DNA from: Rhododendron vialii
Lineage: Eukaryota; Streptophyta; Magnoliopsida; Ericales; Ericaceae
Assembly (NCBI RefSeq): GCF_030253575.1
Contig: NC_080560.1
Location: 14,236,001 to 14,300,000, forward strand
Length of the DNA: 64,000 bases
Direction: 5' to 3'
Under the pieces are notes generated by a model. It saw only the letters and a list, made by a program, of their open reading frames with translations. It did not search any database and had not been told where the DNA came from. Positions 10,748 through 22,400 of this stretch are shown here, one piece after another. A program made the position numbers and the translations under genes. Each line of letters starts with the position of its first letter. Position 1 is the stretch's first letter.

Positions 10748-12562
10748 TCAAGACAAAACTTCAGCTATTGCCTTCGGGAAATAACCAACTGGCTTAAGAT
10801 GCAGACTTAAACCATCAATCACCTCATATATACTATCTGACTTTGGGTGCGATTTATCAAGTACTGTAAATTCATGAACCTGATCATCCAATTCAATTGA
10901 ACTAGCCCCTGATGGCTTCTGTGTGCCAGTGCTCTTCATGTGCGTCCTTACACTAGCAACACTATTCCAATCGCCTTCTGCTGCATATATACTCGACAAT
11001 ATGGAAAAATGACCAGCATCTGTTGGTTCCAGTTTAATCAGGTGATGAAGCACCTCCTTGGCATATTCCGAAGCGTTATGTATACGGCATGCCACTACAA
11101 GGCTGCCCCAAATAATGGCATTTGGTTCCATTGGCATGCTGCGGACAAGCCTAAATGCTTCCTCAAGACGTCCGCCCCGACCTAAAAGGTCAATCACGCA
11201 ACCATAATGCTCAATTTCTTGAAGTACTCCATATTCTGTCTCCATTGCATTAAAGTAGTGAATACCCTTATCGACAAACCCTGCATGCGTACAAGCACAT
11301 AAAACACCGATGAAGGTCACTCTATCAGGAGCAAACCCTTCTTGTTTCATTCTATAGAAAAGCTCAAGTGCTTTCTCCCCATATCCATGCATAGCCAACC
11401 CTTGAATCATGGAATTCCAAGACACCAAATCTTTGTTTGCCATCCCATTAAAGACGGTCAACGCCCTGTTCAAGCTGCCACATTTTGCATACATATCAAC
11501 GAGAGCATTACCCACATGAGTGCTGCACTTATATCCAGTCCTCTGAATTGAGGCATGAAGTCTTCTACCCAATCCAAGCAAGCCAGACTCTCCACAAGCA
11601 GCTAAAATACTAATGATAACTCCATCATCCAACTTCAATCCCGTCTCCTCCATTTTCTCAAACAAGCTAATTGCATCCTTTGCCAGCCCCTTTTCAGCGT
11701 AGCCACATATTATAGTAGTCCAACAAACTGTATTTTTTGCCGGCATATTATCAAACAAAATCCTCGCCATCTCCATCTCTCCAGCTTTGCAATAACCATA
11801 AATAACGGTCGTCCAAGACACGACATTCCTTCCGGCCATCTTTTTGAACAACTCAAACGCCGTGTCCATCTCTCCCGCCTTTGAATACCCATCTAACATC
11901 GTGTTCCAACTCACCGTATCTCTGTCCGGCATTTCATCAAACAGGCGACGGGCTTCCCTCAACTCATTAGCCTTCACCAACCCGCCAATCATGGTATTCC
12001 ACGACACAATATCTCGCTCCCCCATCACCGTAAACAACTTCCTCGCCTCACCAACACCTAACAAACCACACTTACAGTAACTATCAATCAGCGAATTGGG
12101 CACGACTACATCCGCGAGAAACCCGAGTTTCTCAATCTGGGCATGAATCATTCGCGCGAGTCCCAACTCATTCGTCCCACAACACGCCTTCAACAGAAGA
12201 GCGTAAGTGAAGTTGTCCGGCCACAGCCCGCGGTACTGCATGACGAAGAGCGCACAGAACGCCTCTGAGGGCTGAGAGTTGTGAACGTACGCCCTGATCA
12301 GAGAATTGTACAAGTGCACGTTGGGTTCCTGGACCTGTTTGAAGACGTTCACCGCCAGCGCCATTTGGCGGCAGAGGGAGAAACCGGTGATGAGCTTGGG
12401 GGCGAAGTAAAGGTCGGCCTGGAGGTCGTGTTTGTATATGACTGCTTGGAGCTGTTTCAGTTGTTTCAGGTCTGTGCACTTGAAGATATCTGACAGTTTC
12501 TGTTCCAAGAGTCTTCGTGTGGATACCCATGTCGGGGCTCGAACTGGGATGGGTATCTGCAT
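10748..12562 (-). CDS. PLS-class pentatricopeptide repeat protein, E/E+ subgroup, single exon
   Basis: An intact intronless frame of 604 residues, as usual for plant PPR genes. From residue about 60, tandem P, L and S type repeats can be read, including DIVSWNTMIGG, DTVSWNTMLDG, NVVSWTTVIYG and DLVSWNSMIQG at the start of successive motifs. E and E+ domains follow the repeats (IIWGSLVVACRIHN, then SSIELDDQVHEFTVLDKSHP). There is no DYW deaminase tail. Such proteins bind organellar RNA one repeat per base and recruit editing factors; lack of DYW implies help from a partner deaminase in trans. The sequence most resembles the Arabidopsis At3g29230-type protein, predicted mitochondrial. The N-terminus is basic and serine/threonine-containing, compatible with organelle import. 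The exact RNA target cannot be read by eye. Confidence 0.93.
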   Translation of the reverse strand: MQIPIPVRAPTWVSTRRLLEQKLSDIFKCTDLKQLKQLQAVIYKHDLQADLYFAPKLITGFSLCRQMALAVNVFKQVQEPNVHLYNSLIRAYVHNSQPSEAFCALFVMQYRGLWPDNFTYALLLKACCGTNELGLARMIHAQIEKLGFLADVVVPNSLIDSYCKCGLLGVGEARKLFTVMGERDIVSWNTMIGGLVKANELREARRLFDEMPDRDTVSWNTMLDGYSKAGEMDTAFELFKKMAGRNVVSWTTVIYGYCKAGEMEMARILFDNMPAKNTVCWTTIICGYAEKGLAKDAISLFEKMEETGLKLDDGVIISILAACGESGLLGLGRRLHASIQRTGYKCSTHVGNALVDMYAKCGSLNRALTVFNGMANKDLVSWNSMIQGLAMHGYGEKALELFYRMKQEGFAPDRVTFIGVLCACTHAGFVDKGIHYFNAMETEYGVLQEIEHYGCVIDLLGRGGRLEEAFRLVRSMPMEPNAIIWGSLVVACRIHNASEYAKEVLHHLIKLEPTDAGHFSILSSIYAAEGDWNSVASVRTHMKSTGTQKPSGASSIELDDQVHEFTVLDKSHPKSDSIYEVIDGLSLHLKPVGYFPKAIAEVLS

Positions 12563-13021
12563 CTTCTCTCAGTTAGTATTAAGGGAGGAGGAGAAGTAGT
12601 ATTAGGGCACAGAAAGACGCCATTAGAACGTAAGCTTTAAGTACGACATGGGTGTAAGAAAAGGTACACCGTTGTTTCAGTTGGCATTCGCCACAAGATT
12701 GAGAAAACCAGTGATAAGGTTTGGATCAAAGCAGAAAATTGATGGGGTATGAAAAATCCTTTCTTTTTTTTTTTTCCCTGTGGAATATATTTCTCACTTA
12801 AATTTGCTCAAATAAAAAAAAAGGTTCTATTTTTGTTTTTGTTTTTTCACTTTATTTTTAAAAAATTGAGTTTCGATACTAAGTTTTTACTTTTTGAATT
12901 TCTCTTATCGAGACAAACTGATAATCTAGTAGAAAAATTTAGGTTATGTTTGGAATTTAAGGGGAAAAAAATTTGTTTGGTTGGTTGGAAGAGAAAGAAA
13001 AAAAAAAAGTTTCAAGTTTTA

Positions 13022-14752
13022 GAGCATCAGCAGTGGAATAAGCAAATGTGAATAATCAAAGCATGCCACATCAGATTTTAATTATCCATTTAGAGGTTGC
13101 TAAAATTAACAATACCAAATACCAAATTGGTTATTTTTTGCCCATAATCAAAACCAATGGGCCCTCCAAATTTTTTCCCTTCATTTCAGGCATATTTTTT
13201 GAAAAAACGGTTTTTGAAAGAAAAAAACAGTTTTATATTATAAACAGTTCAAAAAAAAATTCAAAACAAAAAACAATTTTTCAAAAAACACACACTTTGT
13301 TCACTTAAAAACTATAAATACAATTTTGAGAAATTTTAAAAGAATTGTATTTACACAAATAATTTTGAAATTTTAAAAACTATAAATACAGTTTTTTAAA
13401 AACAGATTTTGTGTAAAAAACAATTTTCTATAAAAGAGTTTTGAAATTTCAAAAACAGTTTTTTGAAAAACACTTTATTTACTTACAGTTTTTAAAATTT
13501 TTGAATTTTTTTTTTGTAAAAAAAAAGTTTATGAAAAAAAAAACAGAAAAAAAAATCTGAAAGTTACAGTTTTTTAAAATTATTTTTTGAATACATTATT
13601 GAGAGAGAGAAAATATTTTTGTGTAATGTTGGTATACTTGATTGAAAGATAAAATTTTGTTATTGACAAAATATTGCTAATTTTGATTATTGAAGAGCCA
13701 AAATTTAATGAGTTGTTAAGAGGTTGCTAGATTTGGTTATTCCAATGTGAGCACTTTTTCTCTCTAACTTCTCTCGCCCCTGGTTTTTTTCTCAGACTAC
13801 AGTGCCTGGTTTTGGGGAGGGGGGCGCCACCACGCCTCGTCCTCCCCTCGTCCTCCCTCCTCGCCTCTCCTCTCTATCCCGTTCGTTCTCTTTCTGAGAT
13901 CCCCAATTTGGGGCGGCGGTGTTGTAGCAGCCGGCGATGGGCTATTTTAACGCAGGCCTTGGCGGCGTTTTGGGACTCCCCTGCCCGTCTTCTCAGCCGG
14001 AGTTCCCAGATCTGAAGTTCTCGAGGGGTGGCGGTGAGTACTAAGGTGTGCGGTTGGGTTGGAGTGTTTTTTTGTTTCTCTGGCTGTCTTCAGCCCTGTT
14101 TCTCTGGTTGTTTTTTCAGTCCGATTTTTGTTTTTCGGTCTGGGTTTTCCCTAGATCCGGAGGGTGCGGTGGTGGACAAATAACTTTGCATCTAGTTTTT
14201 CTGTGTCTGGTTTGGTTTGGTTGTTGCCTCTGATCAGTGGTCTGCCCGCCGTGGCTTCGGAGCTGCGTTGGACTATCAACGGTTGCCCTTCCGTGGCCAG
14301 AACTCCGCGTGCCAGCAGGAGTTTGCTCTTTGGAGTGGTGTCCTCACCGGTGAAGGAAAAGCACTTTGTGTTTTTGTTTTGCGGTTTCGCCGGCCTTTTG
14401 GCTTTGGATTACTGTATTGGGGAAGATGGATTTCTCTGTGCTGCTTTGACTACTGCGATTAGGGTTTTGATTTTCGAAGGGAATTGTTTGTTTTGTTGCA
14501 TACTCCACGTGTCCCGACCCTGCCTTTGAATATGTGGCGGTGTGAAGATGTCCCTGCTCTCAGACTTCAATTAGTCCTTCCGGTTATTCCTGTAGTACCC
14601 TTTCGTGGTTTTGATTGAAATCTGTAGATGCAGTATGGCGTTTTTAATTATGAATGACTTTCGAGCGCATAAAAAAAAATGTGAGCACTTTTTTGATCCA
14701 ACATTGCTAACTTTAACAATTTTTTATTTTGTTTATTTCACTGTGGATGCTC
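13022..14752. mobile_element. PIF/Harbinger-like MITE inserted in the outer MITE
   Basis: The left end GAGCATCAGCAGTGGAATAA pairs with the right end, whose reverse complement begins GAGCATCCACAGTGAAATA. TTA occurs on both sides (13019-13021, 14753-14755). The interior is AT-rich with no transposase, so it is non-autonomous. Related ends (GAGCATCCACAATGG or GGCCATCCACAGTGG) recur at 28.6-30.9 kb and 48.34 kb. Removing the retroposed insert leaves about 0.8 kb. Confidence 0.8.
13760..14678 (+). mobile_element. Retroposed sequence with poly-A tail and 15-bp target duplication
   Basis: The same 15 bases, ATGTGAGCACTTTTT, lie immediately before (13745-13759) and after (14679-14693) this block, and the block ends in a run of A. 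That is the mark of LINE-machinery retroposition. The 919-bp insert is GC-richer than its surroundings. It could be a copied host transcript or an unrecognised SINE/LINE part. Short frames inside do not match a family I know. A GAGTACTAAGG-like donor site remains near 14036, so it is not clearly a spliced mRNA copy. Confidence 0.8.
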
Positions 14753-15107
14753 TTATAAATAGTAAATTTTTCCTCTCATTTTCTTTCTCTTTTCTTTCCC
14801 TTTCCTTAAATTCCAAACGGAGCCTTAACGTGAAAGTAATAAATAAAAAATAAAAGAAAGATAATTTTTTTTCGGGTCAACTGATTTATTTAAGCCAAGC
14901 AAGTACCGACCCAATTGATTGAGAGACTTATAGCACTGTTTGATATGGGTTAATGCAGCAGATGAGTTTTAGTATGGACATAATTGACTAGACATTTATT
15001 CATAGATAGAAAGTATGGGTAAATATAGCATTTGAAATACAATTAATTACCCACTCTCATGCAAAAATTATCCACTAAACAAAAAGGGTGGTAATGTTCC
15101 CAAATAC

Positions 15108-15583
15108 TAGTAGTCGTCTGTTTGGCCGGTGCGGCTTCCCACTGAGCTCCACTGTTGGGCGGCTTGGTAATCGCCTAACGGTTTGGTCGAAGCCTCACAT
15201 CAGATCTAGAATGTTTTAGATTTATCGGATGTTCCTCCGGCGGTGGCCAATGGTGGCGTGTGGTGTTGTTCTTCTGGAGGTGTTGTCTGGTGTGGCGGTG
15301 TTGGTCGTTTGATTGATGATGGCGGCAGTGGCATAATCGGTGGCTGTGGGTGGAAGACGCTACAGTCGTTAGGTTTTTGATGCTGGGCCAGTTGTTTGGG
15401 CCTTTTTGTGCCTTATAATAATTTGGGTGTGTACACCTTTAGGTGTAAACTTTACTTTTGTATTTGGACTTTTAAGCCTCCAGTGTTTGGCCTTTGCCCT
15501 TTAGGTGTATATCCAATTTTTGGTTGAATTCCTCCTTCTCTTTTCCTCTTAATAAAATTTATTTTGCCGATAAAAAAAAAAAA
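15108..15583 (+). mobile_element. Retroposon (LINE/SINE-type 3' end) with poly-A tail
   Basis: The block ends TTGCCGATAAAAAAAAAAAA and is flanked by near-identical target duplications: AATGTTCCCAAATAC (15093-15107) and ATTGTTCCCAGATAC (15584-15598), 13 of 15 matching. The 3' part carries an AATAAAATTTATTTTGCCG signal typical of plant L1-type LINE tails. No reverse transcriptase frame is present, so it is a 5'-truncated LINE or a SINE. It is older than the 13.76-kb insert, judged by its diverged target duplication. Confidence 0.75.
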
Positions 15584-15598
15584 ATTGTTCCCAGATAC

Positions 15599-16475
15599 AA
15601 TTTAAGTCACTGATTTTTATCAATATGAGCTGCGTTTTCTCAAACAAAATATCGAAGTCAGATATCTTGAATTTCACAAATCCTCAAACAAAATATCAAA
15701 GTCAGATTATCTCGAATTTCACAAATCTCGACCAACCATTCCGACCCAAGTTTTTTTCACATATATAAGCATCTCCATCAAACACTTCAAATGTAAGCAG
15801 GAACTTTAAGAGTCCAAAATTGCTACTACTATGTTGGAGCTATATTAAACTCTTCGAATCTGATCCAAAAAAGAAAAAGTAGGCTCCTCGAAAATCAACT
15901 CATCTTTCAAGTACAATAAGGAAATTGGGTACTACTAGTTTTTACCTGTTACCCTTTCTGTTCTACAGCACATTCGACATCTCTTGTAATAACCAAACTC
16001 ATTGACCCACCAAAGCGACCAATAGCGGAAAAAAGAAGAAGGAGAAGAAAAGGTATAGCCCATGCTATCAATGTATTTTACATTATACATAGTTTCATTT
16101 TAGCTCGGTTCCTTGTTGGGAGATGAGTTGAGGTGGAGGGAAAGCACATCACCCTCTCAATAGCCCACTCCCACCGTACCCAATCTGCTAGGGAAACAAA
16201 ACCTAATCAGTTTGAATACAGTTTTTGAATTTCACAAATGGTGAGAACCAGGGTAAACAAACATGCTACAGATCAAAACAAAAAAGGGGCAAAGAGAAAG
16301 CGGAAAACAGAAGCAAAAGAGCGGATACAGGGAGTTAGCAAAGTAAATGGTACTGATTTCCAGCTGCCTGCAGGACCAACATGAAACGGCAGGGAGGAGC
16401 TTGTACCGGTTGAAACTAGAAGTAAAGCTCCATATTTCTCTATGCCTAAACTGTGTCACAACATTACCACGAATT
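15599..16475. other. 3' flank of the TBCCD1-like gene
   Basis: AT-rich, with a local direct repeat near 15640-15730 (TCAAACAAAATATC(G/A)AAGTCAGAT twice). The part next to 16476 is likely the 3' UTR. No further gene was seen. Confidence 0.45.
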
Positions 16476-19400
16476 TCAATCACCTTGTAGGCAGTAAAGC
16501 TGCCGGATATTTCCCGATGCTGTCAAAACATTAAGCAAAAATCAGCAGACGAGGGGGTTAAACCTTGTCATTACTGAATTCTTCAGACAACAAATTCACA
16601 AAAATACATGTCACAAACAAAATTAATTTTACCAAATAGGAGAGACTTGTTTTCTTATGCTTGGATCAGTGACATGGTATAAACTTTGAACAAAAAGCGG
16701 ATTTTGAAATTCACAGTTTTAATCTTCTATGTTGGGATGGGCGGGCAGTTGGTTGGGGGAAGAAGAACGAGGATTTCAATATCACCAACAATTTAAACGA
16801 AAGGTTTAAAGGCCGCAAACGCACAAATGAAATATATTCCATACAGACTTCATTTGGGGCAAAGTCCACTTTGACCCCATGTGGTTATCGCCATGTGCGG
16901 ATACCCTCTCATGGTTCAAAAGTGAGCACACAACCTACCTATGGTTTCAAAAAGGGGGTTCAGTGCATTCAAAAGTGAGCACACAACCTACCTATGGTTT
17001 CAAAAAGGGGGGTTCAGTGCTTATGCCGTTAACGGAAACAACAAAATGTCTAAAATGCCCTTGAATATAACTATACACAGGTTTCACTTCATCTTCCTCA
17101 AACCCAGAAGCCCACCATCGCCTCATCATCATGGCATCCTTGTTTTCTTTTTCTTGTTTTTTCCAGAAGCAACAGGCATCAAGGAGAAGGAACAACAAAA
17201 AAATTCCAAAGCTCTACCTCCACATCGGGGTCAACACCCCCAGAGCCAAGTTGATTGTCCCTGACAAACTCACCCACTACGAATTCCTCAAAAAATGCCG
17301 ACGCCGACGACTATAACAAGGGTAATAATCACTGGGTTTTGAAAGTGGGGTCCAAGATTAGAGCTACAGTTTCGATCGATATGCAGTTGAAGATGTTTGG
17401 GGACCAGAGGCGCATTGATTTTTGTCTCGAACGGGGTATGGGCGTTGAGGTTTTTCAGCGACGAAGAGTACAGGAGGTTCGCCATCTGGATTTGTGGTGA
17501 TGGTAAAGGTTCGCTGGAGACTATGGAGTTCGCCGGTAAAACTGGTGGAAACATGTGGTGGGCGGAAGAAATGGGGAAGATTATGGAGAAGAGAGAGAGT
17601 GGATTTTTGTAGACATTTGAGGGCAAAATGGTCCTAAATCTATATATTTTCACTGCCTCACACGCTTGTAAGGCGCATGTATAACACTTCACGTTAAAAT
17701 GGACGGAAAAGGGTCTATCAGCTCATTTTTACAAACCATGGGGAGGTTATGTGCTCACTTTTGAACCATGAGGGGGGTATCCGCACATGGCGATAACCAC
17801 AGGGGGTCAAAGTGGACTTTGCCCTTTCATTTGCAAATTCTCAAATTCCAAGCTGTTCTTCTCCAAAAGCCCTCTTTCCTAGTTAGAAACATTTAACTAT
17901 AATCTAGGTAAGTTCCCTGATGATATGATTCCATTATACGCAACACAAACAGTTTGAACAAAATGCAAGAAAAGAGAGTAAAAATATTTACCATATAACC
18001 AATCCTTAAAGTATACGTGAAGTGCACTTGATAATTCACGCTTCTTGCTATCTTCAAGCTGTGTTTCCCTCAAAATTTGCTTCATCTCCCCCAAGTTATT
18101 GTGCTGAAACCAAATAACTTTCTCGAATCAGTACGTGGCACACAGAACACTGATTCAGAAACACATGGAATCACTTCCAAAAGGTAAATATGGAAGTCCA
18201 TTGCAAGACACAGAAACGAAATGGCCACACAATGATCAGAATGTAACAGTGCACATACATTTCTATGCTGAGATGCCAAATAAGCATCTGGTAATTGAAA
18301 TGGATTGCCTTTTGTGGACCCAGAGGATTCACCTTCAAACCAGTTTGGAATCTGTAAACCAAAAAGAAGATCCCAACTGTTAAGAAAGACAAGGCACTAG
18401 AAAAAGGTCCAGAACTGAAGCAGTGAAGATGACACATATTAGGTAGCGACTATGTTTGGTGCAGTATACAGATTCAAACAACAAAAATGTGTTTAAGCTG
18501 AAGATTTGCCAATTTAACAAAGGAAAAAAAGGAGTGGATGAATGTGAATAGTAACCACCAATCTCGCACTAGCCAATGCAACATCAATTTATATGACACC
18601 ATCTGCAAATTTTAGTTTGCCAAAAAACATACCAAAAAGGTTGTGAACTGATCTGGATCCAGTCGGGTAGCTGATTCAGCTTGTACATCAGATACTCCGG
18701 TAGGATGAGATAATGAATCGTGTGGATCAACTACTCCCAAAGCCACAGGGTCGTCCCATCTGTTGATAGTTGCCTGAATACCAACTTGGTTCATGTGCTC
18801 CTCCAAATGTGAGTAAAATGTGTTATATGGTGCCACCTGCTCGAAATGTGCCAACAGCGTGAAAATAAATTCCAAGAGCCAATATTCAACATAGAGCATG
18901 AAGATAAGCAGCAGAAAATCTATGATTAAAAGATCAAAAGACACAAGGGTCATGCAAAAATAAGACCATTAACGGGTAAAATAAATAGTCCTACAGTTTC
19001 AAGTAAAGACGCTACTGTAGATTTCTAAAGTTCAATTATAAAGTGTGCAATCAGTTAATCAAGGGCTGAGTACAGCAACTGTTGGCACAATATACAACAA
19101 GATAGAATTTAGGATTTTAAATAGAAACATCCATGCTCAACAGAAAGATGTGATTACAGAAAGAGGACACGTGCGCGCCCACATGTGTGATGCTTGACCT
19201 CTCGACCTCCCTCTATATGTGTGTGAGAATTTTATTAGGCAAAACAAAGAGGAATGAGAAAAAGAAGGCAGTCCTTCCATTATTAGAGGGGGAAAAATCT
19301 CATCAATGCAAAACAACTCCAGTTTCTACAGATTAAACGCTGAAGGCTTGCCTGCATGAAATTTGGAAGATTTAACGGTGACATCATGCTTGATATGCTG

Positions 19401-22400
19401 CAAAAGCGAAGCTGGGGGTCTATGTAGGCCTCTAAAAGTTATTTGATTCGTTCACTGCCAGATGTAATAAACAACTGAAACCCAAGCTAGTGTTTGAGCT
19501 ATATTATGAAAGCTTGTCCCATCAAATTTACCAATTAACTTCATCCTGCCAAGAGTACTGAGGCATGCTAATGTTGCTCGGGGTAGCAACCTGCAACCGA
19601 AAAGATCTAACCAAGGGACATCAGAAGAGATGCTATCATGCTACAATTTCCCCTCTTCTTGATTGCAAAGACAAGTAGCTTGATAAGAAATCCCCATTCA
19701 AAAATTATGTTCTTTGTTAAAAGCTTACCTCTAATTTCCATCCAGAAAGTAAAACTCTGTCTAGGTATGCATTTTTAGCTGTCAGTTGACTCAGTTCAGT
19801 ACAGAAAAGTGAACAGTGAAGCAATCCCATGTAGCAGAACCATTACAATTTCAAGTTGGGAATGTGTCTCAATTCAAGTCATGGTTTACCATCATGATCA
19901 GTTTTGTAGATATGGTCGGGCCTTGTTGCTTACTAAATGGACAATCTCTCCGTCATTTTAGAGTTCAATAGAATTTACAGTGTCAATTGACTTCTAGTTA
20001 ATCTATTGTGCATTGCTATGACAGCTACAAACCTTACAGTTCTGACAGAGTTGTATTAATGCATCACTACCACTTACTTTTTTAAACAGAACAAAGTACT
20101 TCTGTCCTTTTTGACTCTATTCTTGTTCAATTCCTTAGAAGTCCATATTTTGCTGAAAGACTGCAAAAGGTAGACATACTAAGAACAATAAAACACCGAG
20201 GCACCTAGACATGTCTATATTGAGCCAACTATTCTTTTTACAAAAAATATCTAGCAAACCTTCCTGCAAGAGATATTTTATTCAATACTATTACCTCAAT
20301 AACACAGCTAAAACAGGCGCAGACAAGGAACTACAGGGCTCTATTGAATAAATCTCGTCTACCCACACAGCCCCCACAACCTGTTTGGCGTTTTATTAAC
20401 TTACAGCTCTAAACTGGAGTGGCAAGAATTATACAAAGGGCTCATATATCAGATTCAAATTATTTCAAGGTAAAACCATTGAATCAACTCAACCACATTC
20501 AGGTAAATAATTATCAAGCACTACTCATGATATACATGGAGAATACCATAGAGAATCAAAAGTAGTGCTATACAAAATAGAGAACAATGACATGTCACAA
20601 ACCTGCAGCTTATGGTTGTCACCAACAATAAGAGGTCGTTGATTTACCCCCAAGAAAAATACACACTCCCTACAATTAGCGATGCATATCCGTTTTGCTG
20701 CTGCAATGACATGAACCCGCTCACAATGTTCCACTCTTACAGCCTGTAAACAAGATTTAGACAATACACAATAATCATCTGACATGACAAGACAAAATCA
20801 AGAAGTCAACTTGAACAAGTTAATCATCTGGCATCCAAAAATTTCATGTTCTTACAAAATCAAGAAGTTAACTTGAACAAGTTAATTATCTGACATGACA
20901 AGATGCTAAGTATATCATGTACAATATCATCTTCCCAAAGGGATGAAATAGAGTATCAGTCTAAGACAAATTGTTTTCATCAAATGGGGCTAAAAGAATA
21001 TTATGTAATGCAGGGAGTCAAAACAAAAGAAGAACTAAAAGTTTGAAATGCTAGAACCAGGAAGACACATCCAGCCACTTAAAGACTTGGAAATTGGAGT
21101 GGCTTTTGTTGATACACTTGTCATTGAAGCAGTTGGAACAAACATTGTGCTCATACTTTAAAGTAATCTGGACTAGACGATTATTATGATGATCGCAGTC
21201 CTAAAATTGTCATGAGATGTAGAAAACTCCACTTCCAGATGATAACTGTAAAAGGAATATCATCACTTTCTAATAACCACCGATGCTTTAAAAAAGAACT
21301 GCAAATCTAAGAAGATCAGGACACAAAAGCAACACATCTTCATGAGTACCTTGCCAACAGCCCCAAGAACTATAGTTGCATCAGAGCATCCATAGATGGT
21401 GGCATATCTCAAAGGTGCTAAAATGTATATGACAGAATCATGACAATTTCCAACCTGCAAATATATGACACCATGTTAGAAGCAAAGATGGAGCTAAAGA
21501 AACTTCAAACAATCGAAAACATGAAATTCCACTCATACTCACAAAGCATCAGAAAGAGACACAATGAGGAAAAAAATCAACCTAGACTAGCACTGAAGGT
21601 AGAATGGTTACTCTCTTGGCACTGACTTCAGGCGAGGCTGGACTCTTTAGCCTGGTGTAGTTCTAGCATAGAGCTATTTCAAGCCCTACATTTTTATCTT
21701 GAAGACTTAACATGGGTCCTAGCCCAACCCTAGACTACTGGACTTTATCCACATAACAAGATTAATAGGAAAGCCAAATTAGTTCGTAGGCTTGCATCAG
21801 AGTAGCCAACCTGTTAAGCCAATGAGTTTGCATTTGACGCCCCATTTCTGATCATGATTTTTACAATTGAACTAATTATCTGCCAATCAACAATCAAGTA
21901 TCTTCTTAACTTTTCTAGCTAGTCAATAAACCAGCTACAACAATTGTCTAAACTAGTGTGCTATTGAAGACACCACCACAAATTAGTTTATAAGCACAAG
22001 TCAAAGTGGAGTAATACTGACCTATGAAGCATGGATACTCTATTTTGGCCTCCGTATCGCGTACCGTACGCGTATTGGATACGGATACGCTCGGAAGCGT
22101 ATCCGATACGTTTTCTAGAGTATCCTGTTTTTTATTTTATTTTTTGGTATTCGGATATGCTCCTGATACGTTTGGATACGTTTCGGATACGCGCGGGGGT
22201 AAATATGTTATTTCTTAAAATATATGGGTTAAACTGCAATTAGGGCTAGATAATTCTCATCCGTATCGATCAGGAAAAAAAAAACCGAAAGAAAAAGACA
22301 GGAAGAAAGAAGTGATTCCTCTCTGTGGTCTACTGGTCTCTATTCTCTCTCTCTCGGTCTCGCCTGTAAGTCTCTCTCTCCTCTCTCATCTCTCTCTCGC

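Larger units (their letters stand above)
12942..14824. mobile_element. Outer MITE of a three-level nest (TIR, TTA target duplication)
   Basis: The left end reads GGTTATGTTTGGAATTTAAG and the reverse complement of the right end reads GGCTCCGTTTGGAATTTAAG. TTA flanks both ends (12939-12941 and 14825-14827). A 3-bp TTA duplication is typical of PIF/Harbinger (Tourist-like) MITEs. Without the inserts, the original element was only about 150 bp. It contains the element at 13022-14752. Confidence 0.75.

Noticed and set aside
13812-14529. Several overlapping frames in the GC-rich retroposed insert
   Set aside because: None shows a recognisable domain; open frames are expected in GC-rich sequence.
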